Source: UBA6055 sp965214085 (GTDB taxonomy: Bacteria; Chloroflexota; Anaerolineae; Aggregatilineales; Phototrophicaceae). From it: a stretch of DNA of 64,000 nt. Position numbers and translations under genes: made by a program. This document shows positions 1 to 9,095 of the stretch, one piece after another (within the stretch, counting starts at the first letter, position 1; each line of letters begins with the position of its first letter). The stretch covers positions 2,790,001-2,854,000 of the forward strand of contig OZ243937.1 in NCBI GenBank assembly GCA_965214085.1. The letters run 5' to 3'. The notes under the pieces were generated by a model that did no database searches, was not told the DNA's origin, and worked only from the letters and a program-made list of their open reading frames with translations.

Positions 1-756
1 AGTCAAGAAAAACACATCGCCAAGCAACAGCCCAGACATACAACAGACTTGCCCTCTGTTTTGTCCAAACAAAGAGACAAAGTGAGGAGGGATGCCCTTA
101 GGGAGCGAAAACGCGCTAATGCAAATCGTAGAGATGGCGCAACTGCCCATTCGGCTCTGGATATCCCGCAAGGAAATACAGCGTCTCATTCTGAAAGCAA
201 TGATAACGGCTACGAATCAACGCAAAAACTTAAAAGTCTCTATCAGCCAGATTCGGAGAGCCAAGAATCAAGTACCGAATCTCAATCGACTGGGACATTA
301 GAAGAAAATGAAATTCGTGCCGAACTAGAATCTCTGCAGGCCAGAGAAGCTAAACTTAGACGGACGATGCGCAAAGTCACGTATCACGGTGGAAAGAAAA
401 GCAAGAATGCGGATTATCATGATACCAAGGAGCAGCTAATTGCAATTGAAGAAAGAATCAAAATCTATGAGCGTGCCTTGGCAAAGGCATCCTCGTCGAT
501 GCCAATGGGATCAAATAATGTCGTCCAAATTGGTTCTACAATCGTTCTTAAATTCAGTGATAGCGACGAGCACGAGACTTTTAGGATAGTTACAACGCCG
601 TTGGGAAAGAAAGGCGAAGCGGTAATTAGTGCCGATAGTCCGATAGGCTCTGCTCTAATGGGTAAACGAATAGGAGACTATGTTACTGGAGTCGACTTCG
701 AGAGAATTCAAATTGTAGACTTAAATAACCGTAATTTTCTGAACGGAGCCGTCTAA
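1..756 (+). CDS. GreA/GreB-like transcription elongation factor, 5' end beyond window
   Basis: The frame is open from base 1, so the gene probably starts upstream; the first usable start inside is TTG at 49. Counting from 49, residues 1-80 are a Ser/Glu/Arg-rich, probably disordered stretch. Residues 85-150 look like the GreA N-terminal coiled coil, with NADYH and an E-R-I-K heptad pattern. Residues 155-235 look like the GreA C-terminal FKBP-like domain (ADSPIGSALMGKRIGD). GreA-family proteins rescue backtracked RNA polymerase by stimulating transcript cleavage. The long N-terminal extension is unusual, since standard GreA is about 160 residues. Base composition is much more AT-rich than the next gene (a sampled 60-base line is about 42% GC), which suggests a different origin. 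The stop is directly followed by the next ATG. Family call fairly sure; exact role uncertain. Confidence 0.7.
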   Translation, partial: SQEKHIAKQQPRHTTDLPSVLSKQRDKVRRDALRERKRANANRRDGATAHSALDIPQGNTASHSESNDNGYESTQKLKSLYQPDSESQESSTESQSTGTLEENEIRAELESLQAREAKLRRTMRKVTYHGGKKSKNADYHDTKEQLIAIEERIKIYERALAKASSSMPMGSNNVVQIGSTIVLKFSDSDEHETFRIVTTPLGKKGEAVISADSPIGSALMGKRIGDYVTGVDFERIQIVDLNNRNFLNGAV

Positions 757-1500
757 ATGCCCAACATCACCACCAACCTCACCAACCACATCCTGCGCGT
801 CCAGCTGACCCGGCCGCAGAAAAAGAACGCCCTCACCCCCGCCATGTACGACACGCTGCGCGCAGCCATAGAGCGCGCCGATGACGACAGCGACATCCGC
901 GTCATCACCCTCACCGGCAGCGGCGACAGCTTCTGCGCCGGCAACGACTTGAACAGCTTCCTGGACGACCCCGGCTCGGATTCGGCCGCCCGCTTCATCC
1001 GCGCGATCTCGCGGGCGCGGGCGCCTATCGTGGCGGCGGTCAATGGCGTGGCTGTCGGCGTGGGACTGACCATGCTGCTGCATTGCGACCTGGTCTATGC
1101 CGCCGCGAGCGCCAAATTCAACTTCGCCTTCATCGACCTGGGCCTGCTGCCCGAAGCGGGCTCGACCTACCTGCTGCCGCGTATGCTGGGCTACGGGCGG
1201 GCGGCCGAGCTGCTGATGCTGGGCGAGGCATTCGACGCGCGGAAGGCGCAGGAATGCGGGATCGTGAATGCCGTAGTCGCCGCTGATGAGTTGGAGGCGC
1301 TGGCATTGGCGAAAGCGCAGCAGCTGGCCGCCAAGCCGCCGCAAGCCCTGCGGCAGACCAAGATGCTGCTGCGGCGAGGCAGCGCGAGCGCCGTACAAGA
1401 GGCGCTGGAGCTGGAGCTGAGCCTGATCGGCGAGCGGCTGGTCTCGGATGAGGTGCGCGGGATCATGCAGGCCTTCTTTGAGCGGCGGGCCGGCGCGTAG
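757..1500 (+). CDS. Enoyl-CoA hydratase/isomerase family protein
   Basis: A 247-residue crotonase-fold protein of normal family length. The oxyanion-hole segment GDSFCAGNDL lies around residues 56-65 and the second loop NGVAVGVGL around 96-104. A Glu at 133 in LLPEAGSTYLL is in the position of one catalytic glutamate. Such enzymes hydrate or isomerise 2-enoyl-CoA esters in the cytoplasm, in fatty-acid or amino-acid degradation; the substrate cannot be read from sequence. The ATG follows the previous stop with no gap, and a GGAG nine bases upstream lies inside the previous gene, so translation may be coupled even though the two genes differ strongly in base composition. Confidence 0.9.
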   Translation: MPNITTNLTNHILRVQLTRPQKKNALTPAMYDTLRAAIERADDDSDIRVITLTGSGDSFCAGNDLNSFLDDPGSDSAARFIRAISRARAPIVAAVNGVAVGVGLTMLLHCDLVYAAASAKFNFAFIDLGLLPEAGSTYLLPRMLGYGRAAELLMLGEAFDARKAQECGIVNAVVAADELEALALAKAQQLAAKPPQALRQTKMLLRRGSASAVQEALELELSLIGERLVSDEVRGIMQAFFERRAGA

Positions 1501-1506
1501 TATACT
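1501..1506 (+). promoter_or_regulatory. Putative -10 box (TATACT)
   Basis: TATACT directly follows the stop of the enoyl-CoA hydratase gene and lies about 45 bases before the start of the small membrane protein at 1551. No convincing -35 is seen because that position falls in coding sequence. Confidence 0.35.
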
Positions 1507-1550
1507 CACTGTGCTACGTAGTGGACTATGGATTGCGAGAGTAAGCGAAG

Positions 1551-1769
1551 ATGGTATCGATAATCGTTGCGGTTGCCGCCGGCGCAGTCATCGGCGCGGT
1601 CGCTGGCTTGGTCACCTCTGATTTCACGCTTGATGTCGCGGCTGGCGGCGCTGTCATTGGGGCGATCATCGGCGCTTATTTCGGCACGCGCATCAAAGCA
1701 GCCCAAGCCGGCAGCAGCTTTGCCGGCGGTGTTCACACTGACATTGACGCGACGGAGCGCCGGGAATGA
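1551..1769 (+). CDS. Small glycine/alanine-rich membrane protein
   Basis: A 72-residue protein with two hydrophobic Gly/Ala-rich segments (about residues 2-22 and 27-47) separated by a short acidic loop, like the glycine-zipper membrane proteins. The tail is short and polar. It overlaps the next gene by four bases (ATGA), so the two are almost certainly translated together and may form one membrane complex. No specific family recognised. Confidence 0.65.
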   Translation: MVSIIVAVAAGAVIGAVAGLVTSDFTLDVAAGGAVIGAIIGAYFGTRIKAAQAGSSFAGGVHTDIDATERRE

Positions 1770-2263
1770 TCCGGCTTGCGTCTTACGCCATCATCGGCGC
1801 GTTGCTCAGCGCGCTTGCGACTTACCTGCTGGCGGGAGCTCTGCCGGAAGGCGCTGTAGTCGGCGCGCTCCTTGGAGGCAGCTTGGGCCTGCTGGTGGCG
1901 ATGCGCCATGGCGCCGGTGATGCGAGCGCCTCGTTTGAATTCGAAGCCGCGGGCATCCATGACGACAATCTGATCACCACCGCCCGCCGCAATCTGGTCC
2001 GCGAAGCCTATCGACAATCTTATGAGCGCTCGCCGCGAGCGGAAATGGAACGCCGCTGGAGCCGCCTGGGCAGCGCGCGCGGCCGGCTGCTGGCCGAGGC
2101 CGACCCGCAATCCGAGCTTGCCGAGCGGATCGAGCGCCGCCACGTCAGCGAGTTTCACGGCTGGCTGGCGCCACAGGACCGGGCCCAAGCCCATGACCTG
2201 GAAGCGCCGCCGGCGGCCTACCAAAAGCGCAAACGCAAAGTAAAACGCAAGCGCCTCCGGTAA
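1766..2263 (+). CDS. Membrane-anchored hypothetical protein
   Basis: A 165-residue protein. The N-terminus has two short hydrophobic Gly/Ala/Leu segments (residues 5-24 and 28-46), resembling the preceding small protein. The remainder is a soluble, charged, probably helical domain rich in Arg/Glu, ending in a strongly basic Lys/Arg tail. The ATGA overlap with the upstream gene supports the start. Function unknown; the paired, partly similar N-termini suggest duplication of the membrane hairpin. Confidence 0.65.
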   Translation: MIRLASYAIIGALLSALATYLLAGALPEGAVVGALLGGSLGLLVAMRHGAGDASASFEFEAAGIHDDNLITTARRNLVREAYRQSYERSPRAEMERRWSRLGSARGRLLAEADPQSELAERIERRHVSEFHGWLAPQDRAQAHDLEAPPAAYQKRKRKVKRKRLR

Positions 2264-2279
2264 AGGGCTACTCGCAGGG

Positions 2280-4025
2280 CTACTCGCCGTAGACCAACGT
2301 GTCCGGATAAAAGCCGAACCAGCCGAACCAAAATGCCAAATGCCCGCCGATGCGCTCCCGGCGCTCGCCGTCGGCCGCGATCAGCGCGCCTTCGCTGATT
2401 TTCCAGTTGCGGCCATCATCACTGGTCAGCGTCATGCTATCGTCGCCGGCCTTAAATTCCAGCCCGCTGCTTTCAAAGGCGCGGACAGCTGCGCCGCCCG
2501 GTTCAAAGAAGTCGCGTTGCGGCGTCGCCTCGGCGATTATCACCAGCTCAGTCTGCCCTACCCGGTCGTTGATGATCCGCTCGGGAATGATGGTCGCCAA
2601 CGGGTAGGCTTTCGCCTGGCCCTGCAGCCGCAGCGCGAAAACCATGTCTTTGTTCTGGACCAGCGCGGTATCTTGCTGCCAGGAGGGGAACATCAGCTCA
2701 GTGCTGTTGAAGTAGTCGCTGTAAGCCGCGCCGTTGGTGTAGTTGCGCAGGAAGCCGGTGTCCAGGCTGAGCACGCTGGTATCCGGATGCGCCTCCAGCC
2801 AGCTGGCCCAATCGGTAACGACCACCGGCAGCACATCCAGCACGACGCCGCTCGTCGCCAGCGGGCCAAAAGCCGGTTCGCCGGTGATGGCGTTCCAGAC
2901 CGTGTCGGTATTACGGTCGTACATCAGCTTATTCGAGCGCATCAGCATACCGGTGGAGCCGAATTCCAGCACCGTGTCTCCCATCTGCACCGTTTCACCG
3001 GCAACAGTCGTGTAGCTGAGATCGGGGATGCTGACGTCGTACAGCACGCCGGCGCCACAGAGCGTGCAGTAAGCCAGCATGACCGGCTTGCCATCCACAC
3101 GTCCGCGCGGACCAACGCTCAGCGCCTCGTCGCCGGCAGCCAGATCCGGCAGCTCCGGGGCGATATCGTCAACCCAGACGACATCCGCGCTGCGCAGCCA
3201 GCCCGAGCGCGGGCAGTCGGCTGAGCGGCCGAAGATCAGCAGCCAGTCCTCGCCCGAACGCGCGCGAACTTCGAAGGGCCTGGGCGCGCGAAAATTGCAG
3301 ATTTGCTCGCCATCTGGTTCCTCAAAGAGCGGCGCCTGGCCGATGACATCGTTGAACATCTCGTGCCAATTCAGCAGGCGCAGGGGATAAGCGCGGCTGT
3401 CTCCGTTGAAGCTGAGCCCGAAGACCAACTCATCGGCAGCCGGATAGCTGCAATCGCCATCGCGGCAGAAGTCCGCGTGTTGATAGCCCTCGTCTCTGGC
3501 GTCTTCCGGGCTGATTTGCCGCGCGTTCACCAGCGACGGAATGCCATCGACGGTGACGCCGCCCCAAACCGGCTCAACCAGGTTGATCGCGGCCGTCTCG
3601 GCGACGCCGGGCTCGAAGAAGCGCGTGAATTCGGGGTCAACGAAGCTCGCCAGCAGCTGCCCTTTGAATTCGTCGTAGAATGGCGGCAGGGCGATATCGT
3701 TGGCGGCAGCCCATTCGAAGTAACCCTTCCAGTCCAAGTTCTCGCCAGTCAGGGTATTGAGCGCTGCGATGACGGCGCGGTTTATCTCGGCGCTGTGACC
3801 GAAATAGGCGATGTCGATCAGCGGCGCCAGATAGAGCCAATCGCCGGACGCGGCTACCGCATCGAATACCGCCACATCAATGAGGCGGCCGCGGCTGGCG
3901 TCAGACGCGGCGCCTAGCATCTGAATCATCGTCTTGCGGTAGTTGTTTGTGTCATAATCCAGCGCGCTGACAGACTGCGCGAGCAGCAAACAGAGCGCCA
4001 AGGCGAACCCCACGGCGCGTTTCAT
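2280..4025 (-). CDS. Large secreted DUF3179 domain protein
   Basis: About 581 residues. The ATG at 4025 is chosen because a GGGGAGG site lies just upstream and the protein then begins with a clean signal peptide (MKRAVGFALALCLLLAQSVSA). The frame is open to 4136 but that stretch adds only unlikely sequence. It belongs to the DUF3179 family: it has the SRAYPL...WHEMFND block, the Cys-pair motif CTLCG (Cys 320 and Cys 323) and the closing FWFGWFGFYPDTLVYG signature also seen in the three siblings at 46.4-50.9 kb. Unlike them it carries a large insertion between the HEM block and the Cys pair, plus an N-terminal domain of about 180 residues. It is exported by prediction; the function of the family is unknown. 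It lies downstream of a GT-C-like gene on the same strand. Confidence 0.8.
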   Translation of the reverse strand: MKRAVGFALALCLLLAQSVSALDYDTNNYRKTMIQMLGAASDASRGRLIDVAVFDAVAASGDWLYLAPLIDIAYFGHSAEINRAVIAALNTLTGENLDWKGYFEWAAANDIALPPFYDEFKGQLLASFVDPEFTRFFEPGVAETAAINLVEPVWGGVTVDGIPSLVNARQISPEDARDEGYQHADFCRDGDCSYPAADELVFGLSFNGDSRAYPLRLLNWHEMFNDVIGQAPLFEEPDGEQICNFRAPRPFEVRARSGEDWLLIFGRSADCPRSGWLRSADVVWVDDIAPELPDLAAGDEALSVGPRGRVDGKPVMLAYCTLCGAGVLYDVSIPDLSYTTVAGETVQMGDTVLEFGSTGMLMRSNKLMYDRNTDTVWNAITGEPAFGPLATSGVVLDVLPVVVTDWASWLEAHPDTSVLSLDTGFLRNYTNGAAYSDYFNSTELMFPSWQQDTALVQNKDMVFALRLQGQAKAYPLATIIPERIINDRVGQTELVIIAEATPQRDFFEPGGAAVRAFESSGLEFKAGDDSMTLTSDDGRNWKISEGALIAADGERRERIGGHLAFWFGWFGFYPDTLVYGE

Positions 4026-4135
4026 GGCAGTGCCTCCCCTAGTATCAGGCATGTAGCCTGCAGAATATTGGACAGATTTTGAATGTAAAGATCTCTGAAA
4101 ATCATTGGCGTTCCCTTGACCATACGGCGCCGGCA

Positions 4136-6532
4136 TTAGTTGCGCACGCGGATTTGGCCCAGAACCACGGTATCGTTCTCCGCGCCCTCAACATTGGTTA
4201 AGACATCGTAGCGAATGGCGAAGGGCAATTCGTACCATCCGGTTAATACACTGTATTCGCCGTCTGCCAGTTGGCTGGTGTCCAGTATCAGCGTCTCGGT
4301 CAGTTCGCTGCCGGCGGCGACTTCGCCGAAGGAATGATCGTCGGGGCGGTCGTACACGGGCAAGCCCTCCTCATCCAGGACATGCACGAAGCGCACATCG
4401 TTGCCGCTGCGGTCCGCTTCGAAACGCCACCAAAGCCGAATGGCGACTTCGTCTTCGAATTGCTTAGGCAGGTAGTAACCCGCCAGCATGATGCCATCGG
4501 CGATGCGTATGGGGTCGTAGATGGCGCCGTTGGACAATATGCGCGTGTCCACGCCGTCGACGTCGACTGATTGACAGTAGAGCAGCTCCGTATCGATACG
4601 TTCGGGACAGGGCGGGTCAAGGGCGATGCGGAAGGTATGATAGCCGCTGCGAGCCATCGGCAGGGGGATGGACACGGGAATGCGGCCGTTGACCTGAAGC
4701 GTTTCCAGCGGCGTGCCGTTCAGCGACAGGTGCACGCGGCGATTGGCCGCTTCCAGGTTCGCGCTGTATTCCATCCAACCCGGTTGCTGCTTGTAGATGT
4801 AGGTGACATGCGTCTGCCCGTCCCAGCGAGTGGAGTGCAGCTTGGCCGTTTGCGCCGGCGTGAAAGGCGTTTCGTAGACAGCATAACGCTGGTCTTCATA
4901 AATCGGCTCGCCCAGCCATTGCCGCGCCCGCTGCAAGAGACCTAATTGCGCGCTCCTCTCGGCCTGCGCTTTGTTGAAGATGACGACGTCGGCATGGGCA
5001 TTGTTAAGCAGCGACGGACGGAAGCTGGCCAGCAGCTCCAGCCGGGCCCTATCCACGCGCCCGCTGTCATCGTGGCTGGCGATAAGCGGCTTGCCATGCG
5101 CGGTCTGCAGCAGCAGCGCTTCTTTCGCAGCCAAGGAATTGTCATAGGGCGCGTTGTAGATGGCGCGGATATCCCGCCGCTCGCTCAAAGCGTAGATCGC
5201 CTGCGGCAGCTCGGCCGGCACCGTCGGGAAAACCGAAAATAGCCGGTAGTCTTGGATCAATATCAGCGCGAGCGCAATTGCCAATGCCGCCCGCACATAG
5301 CGCTGGCGTCGCTGTACAAAGCGACTGGACCAGAAGACCGCAGCGCCGAAACCGACCAGCACGGCGAACATGAGGGCGAAGAGCAACATAAATCGCACTG
5401 GCGTCCGCGCCAATTCAAACAACGGCAGATTCATCACCAGGGCATAGGGCAAGGGCACAACCGCCTCGTAGCCAGCGATAAAAGCCGAGACCGCCTGGTC
5501 CCCGACTTTCAGCACCGGGCCCAGCGCCAACACCCAGGCTACCAGGGCGACAAGCAGCCACCAGCGCGCCTCCCGCCGCCAAAGCATGCCGATTAGCGCC
5601 AGCAGCCCGCCCAATATACCGATATAGCCGGCGCCGTCCGCTGGGTTTGCAGGGGCTGAATCCTGGCTTTGCGCGTCAAGCTGACGCCAGAAGGGATTGC
5701 CCTGCGCGGGCGAAAGCGCGCTGGCCACGTCAACACTGTCGCGCACATGGCCAGCCCCAGGCTCCGCAGTCCTGCGCTGGAAGGCTTCCCCCAGCACCGG
5801 CGAAAGGAAGACCAGCAGCGCCAGGCAGCCGGCCACTGCGACAGCGATCAGACGCGCCGCGCCGACGTAGTCTCGTTTGTAAAGGCGCGCCAGCAGAAAC
5901 AGTATGGTCAATGGCGCGAGCAGATACAGAACCTGCAAGCTGTGGCCCAACGATGCCAGAAAGAAGCAGAATACAGCGCCGATAAAACGCCGAGTGCCGC
6001 CCGAATCGGCATAATCAAAGAGCAACAAAATGAACAAGGGCGCGGGCCACTGAACCAGCAGCCCGGCGTGCCCGGCAGCGAGGTGGCTCTGCATGGCCGG
6101 GAAGATCATATAAACGATACCCGCCAATATCGCTGGAAACTCTTGCCGCGGCGGCAGCCAGCGCCGCGCCAGCAGCAGCATGGACAAGCCGTTGAGCACG
6201 AGCGTCAGAATTATGCCCAGGTTATAGGCGGCTGCCAGCGGGACAAAATAGGCCAAGAGCCACATAGGGAAAAATTGCAGCGGATTCGCCCAGAGCCGAA
6301 AGAGCGTGTAACCCTCCGCATACCCCAGCAGCGTCTGCCCGAAGATGTCTTCGCCGTTTTGCAGCGCGGTCTTAACCCACCAGATGTGGCGCGCCATCTT
6401 GTAGGCGTCGCCGGATTCCTGGCCCAGGTAGACGCTGGAAATAGAAGTGAGCGCAGGCGACAACATATAGAGCGCCACCAGCATGAAGACGAAAATCGGC
6501 AGCATTAGCCGATGTGGATCTTGCCTAATCAA
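4136..6532 (-). CDS. Multi-pass membrane protein, GT-C glycosyltransferase-like, with C-terminal extracytoplasmic domain
   Basis: A 798-residue protein. About ten or more hydrophobic helices fill residues 10-430. An acidic pair GDAYK near residue 42, in the first large loop, is a typical location for GT-C catalytic acids. Residues 430-798 are soluble and beta-rich, probably outside the membrane. The layout resembles YfhO/GT39-like transferases that move sugars from polyprenyl-phosphate donors, but no specific acceptor can be named. The start is TTG at 6532, with GGGAG six bases upstream; an ATG nine codons in is the alternative. Confidence 0.65.
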   Translation of the reverse strand: MIRQDPHRLMLPIFVFMLVALYMLSPALTSISSVYLGQESGDAYKMARHIWWVKTALQNGEDIFGQTLLGYAEGYTLFRLWANPLQFFPMWLLAYFVPLAAAYNLGIILTLVLNGLSMLLLARRWLPPRQEFPAILAGIVYMIFPAMQSHLAAGHAGLLVQWPAPLFILLLFDYADSGGTRRFIGAVFCFFLASLGHSLQVLYLLAPLTILFLLARLYKRDYVGAARLIAVAVAGCLALLVFLSPVLGEAFQRRTAEPGAGHVRDSVDVASALSPAQGNPFWRQLDAQSQDSAPANPADGAGYIGILGGLLALIGMLWRREARWWLLVALVAWVLALGPVLKVGDQAVSAFIAGYEAVVPLPYALVMNLPLFELARTPVRFMLLFALMFAVLVGFGAAVFWSSRFVQRRQRYVRAALAIALALILIQDYRLFSVFPTVPAELPQAIYALSERRDIRAIYNAPYDNSLAAKEALLLQTAHGKPLIASHDDSGRVDRARLELLASFRPSLLNNAHADVVIFNKAQAERSAQLGLLQRARQWLGEPIYEDQRYAVYETPFTPAQTAKLHSTRWDGQTHVTYIYKQQPGWMEYSANLEAANRRVHLSLNGTPLETLQVNGRIPVSIPLPMARSGYHTFRIALDPPCPERIDTELLYCQSVDVDGVDTRILSNGAIYDPIRIADGIMLAGYYLPKQFEDEVAIRLWWRFEADRSGNDVRFVHVLDEEGLPVYDRPDDHSFGEVAAGSELTETLILDTSQLADGEYSVLTGWYELPFAIRYDVLTNVEGAENDTVVLGQIRVRN

Positions 6533-6619
6533 TGCGCTCCCTCGGCTGCAACACTCTCATTGAACATTCTCGGCGAAGAGACGAAGCCCTCAACACGGGG
6601 CGGCCAGCTTCAGCGGCGC

Positions 6620-7120
6620 TCAATCAAGCGGCTCGACCGACAGCAGCAAGCCGGAATGCGCCCCGCGATAAAGGCGATAAGGCGCTTCGTGCTTAAAGCC
6701 CAGAAAGACCTCTTTGGTCACGTAGAGGCTGGCGCCGTCAATGCGAATCAGATAATTGTCCCGCTGCCGACCGCGGCGCAGCACCCGTTCGACCTCGCCA
6801 GCCAGCACCTCGATATTGCCGGGCCGCAAGTCGCCGCCCAGACGCATATATCCGCGCCCCAGAGTGCCGACGATCACAGCGTTAATCACGATCAGCAAGG
6901 CGCCGGCCCAGCCGAGAATCGGGTTCCAACTGCACTGCCCCATATAAATCAGCCCCGTCGCCACCATGACCAGACTGAAGAAAAGCAGCAGCGCAATTGC
7001 CAGCTGGCGCTGACGCGACGACTTCAAACGCGCCGCCTGCGCAGGACTGAGCAGGCCCCGTCGATTCGCATCGAGGTCGGCTTGGCTGAAGCCCATGGCG
7101 GCCATCAGCGTACTGGTCAT
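6620..7120 (-). CDS. Small membrane protein of unknown function
   Basis: A 166-residue protein. Residues 1-38 are polar and helical, followed by two hydrophobic helices (about 40-60 and 67-88), then a soluble beta-rich C-terminal domain of about 75 residues. Its ATG overlaps the stop of the MscS gene (ATGA on the minus strand, 7117-7120), so it is translated with the channel and may modulate it or simply share the transcript. Not recognised as a named family. Confidence 0.7.
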   Translation of the reverse strand: MTSTLMAAMGFSQADLDANRRGLLSPAQAARLKSSRQRQLAIALLLFFSLVMVATGLIYMGQCSWNPILGWAGALLIVINAVIVGTLGRGYMRLGGDLRPGNIEVLAGEVERVLRRGRQRDNYLIRIDGASLYVTKEVFLGFKHEAPYRLYRGAHSGLLLSVEPLD

Positions 7121-8268
7121 GTCTCGGCCGAAGCGGGTTCAGCCGCTTCTTCTTCGCCCGCCTGCGCTTTATCAGCGGCGCTTTCCGGCGTCGATTCGAT
7201 ATACAGCGAGCGGCTGGGGAAAGCGAAACTGATGCCTAGCTTTTCCACGATGTCCATGATCTCGAGCATCAGCGACTCTTTAAGCGCGGTAAAGGACTTC
7301 CAATCCGCCAACAGCACTTGGGCGATAACGCGCACATTCAGCGAGCTGGAGTCAAATTCGACAAAGTGGACGATGACGGAATCGGGGTCGATATCGTCGG
7401 TGTTGCGCAGTAATTCGCGGATCTCGGCTATAGCCTGTCGTAGCTGATCGGCAGTCGTGCTATAGGTGAAGGTCAAGGTGACATCGAGGCGGCGCTTTTC
7501 TATGCGCGACCAATTGAGCACCACGGCGTCGGTCAAGGCCTTGTTGGGCACGGTGACCAGGGCCTGATCCAACTGACGGACGCGGGTAGCGCGCACACCC
7601 ACCGTTTCGACAATGCCGGTGACGTTGGGCGTCTTGATGAAATCGCCGACTTTGAAGGGATTATCGGAGACGATGGCGGCGAAGCCAAACATATTTGCCA
7701 CGGTATTCTGCGATGCCAATGAGATACCGATGCCCACCACACCGAGCGAGGCAATCAAGGCGGCGACATCAAAGTCTAGTTCCTGCAGGACGAAGATGAG
7801 GCCAAGCGCGATAATAAGAAACTTGACCAGGGTATTAAGAAAGGGCAGCAAGCGCTCGGGGATGGACCAGCCAGTCAGGCGCGCGAATACATCGGGACGC
7901 AGCGTCAGGACTTCAAACCAACGCATGGCGCCAAAGAATACCGCGCTGATTAGCAGGGCGCGGCCGATCGTCACCGCGATATTCTTGACCTGCGCATCAA
8001 AGGCGAAGATGAAGGTGACGAGTATCAGCGAGAAACCGATGACCGCCAGCCGCAGCGGTGAAACGCTGGCTTCTAACAGCCGGTCGTCAATATCGCTGCT
8101 GGAACGGCCGACCAACTTGCGCATGGGGCGCAGCAGCAGCCAGGTAAGCAGCCAGCGCAGGATGACGATCAGCAAGAGCGCAGCCAGAAACGGGACGATG
8201 TCTTTGGCGAGACTTTGAACGAAGGCCGGCTGGTCACGCAAGAATGGCAGCAAATCCAATAGATCCAT
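7117..8268 (-). CDS. MscS-family mechanosensitive ion channel
   Basis: A 383-residue protein. Hydrophobic helices lie at about 20-45, 70-90, 95-115 and 140-165. The pore-lining helix follows, with the Gly/Ala-rich pattern ALIASLGVVGIGISLASQ, and then the hallmark NPFKVGDFIKTPNVTGIVETVG of the MscS beta domain. Such channels open under membrane tension to release solutes during osmotic downshock. The C-terminal 25 residues are acidic and Ala-rich. AGAGGT lies upstream of the ATG. It leads a two-gene operon with the small membrane protein. Confidence 0.92.
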   Translation of the reverse strand: MDLLDLLPFLRDQPAFVQSLAKDIVPFLAALLLIVILRWLLTWLLLRPMRKLVGRSSSDIDDRLLEASVSPLRLAVIGFSLILVTFIFAFDAQVKNIAVTIGRALLISAVFFGAMRWFEVLTLRPDVFARLTGWSIPERLLPFLNTLVKFLIIALGLIFVLQELDFDVAALIASLGVVGIGISLASQNTVANMFGFAAIVSDNPFKVGDFIKTPNVTGIVETVGVRATRVRQLDQALVTVPNKALTDAVVLNWSRIEKRRLDVTLTFTYSTTADQLRQAIAEIRELLRNTDDIDPDSVIVHFVEFDSSSLNVRVIAQVLLADWKSFTALKESLMLEIMDIVEKLGISFAFPSRSLYIESTPESAADKAQAGEEEAAEPASAET

Positions 8269-8356
8269 CGCAAGTACAGACCTCTTTTATGTTTCGCTGA
8301 TTATCTCATTCTACGTTCGCCGCGGCGAATTGCAAGCGAGAGGCGGGGCATGCAGT

Positions 8357-8597
8357 GCAATCGCATCAAAATATATTAAGCACAGAGAACACAGAGGGTC
8401 GCGTAGACACTGACCGCCAGCACAGAGATTTAGGTGTATAGACGACTATTCAAAGCAGTCGCTGGAATGGAATTCGGCAAGAAGCACCAAATAGACTTAA
8501 ATTATCTCTAATATCACACCAGACGTTAGACCTACGTTTTCATTATTGCTTTTCTCTGCGCTCTCTGTGAACGCTGTGAACTCTGTGTTTGATTTTC
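8357..8597. repeat. Family A dispersed repeat element with inverted CACAGAG arms
   Basis: This fills most of the 350-base gap between the MscS gene and the next ORF. It begins with GCAATCGCATCAAA and an array of CACAGAG units. It ends with units of the opposite orientation (CTCTGTG) about 150 bases later, so the two arms can pair. Related copies occur at 12391, 13634, 24135, 25448, 25639 and 56903. No gene is seen inside. Confidence 0.75.
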
Positions 8598-8620
8598 CGT
8601 TCGAATTTGCGCCATTTCAG

Positions 8621-8947
8621 TCACACCTGGAAGCCATTGCGGTAGTCGACGACTTTGCGCTCGTAGTCGTCGACATAACGCCGCAGCTTGTTTTCAAGTT
8701 CGTCCCATTCGTCGCTTAGAAAGAGCTGGCGCAAAATATCCGAGCTCTCTGTGACTAATTCGATCTTGCGGCGCGGGTGATCGCCATAGGCGATATGCCA
8801 TACCATGTGCATGTAGACGCCCAATTTCTGTATCGCCGGCACGAAACTGCTAAGCATGTAGCGATAGTATTGGTCTTGTTTCTCGGGTTTGATATTATAG
8901 AATAAGATTAGTTTGTATCTGGGTCTGATATGCTGAAACGATGCCAT
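8621..8947 (-). CDS. Conserved-looking small protein, possible dimeric alpha/beta barrel fold
   Basis: A 108-residue cytoplasmic protein. The pattern is beta (RYKLILFYNI), helix (KPEKQDQYYRYMLSSFVPAI), beta, beta, helix, which resembles the ferredoxin-like dimeric alpha/beta barrels of the Dabb/NIPSNAP type. This is fold inference only. It starts at an ATG with a weak ribosome site and lies divergently from the TPR gene. Codon use is like its neighbours, so it is probably real. Confidence 0.6.
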   Translation of the reverse strand: MASFQHIRPRYKLILFYNIKPEKQDQYYRYMLSSFVPAIQKLGVYMHMVWHIAYGDHPRRKIELVTESSDILRQLFLSDEWDELENKLRRYVDDYERKVVDYRNGFQV

Positions 8948-9095
8948 AGTTGCTTGACCGCAGTTGGAAGTTGATCTCGTCCAACTCTATCACAGAATCC
9001 CTCGTCTTGGTATGGCGCTTGTCCCCTTAGACGATCGCCGCAAGCGCCCCTGCAGCCCCTGATGAGCAAGCAGCGTTGATAGAGGATTTCCCGTT

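Noticed and set aside
721..1509. 262-codon antisense ORF
   Set aside because: Shadow of the enoyl-CoA hydratase gene caused by high GC; no family motifs.
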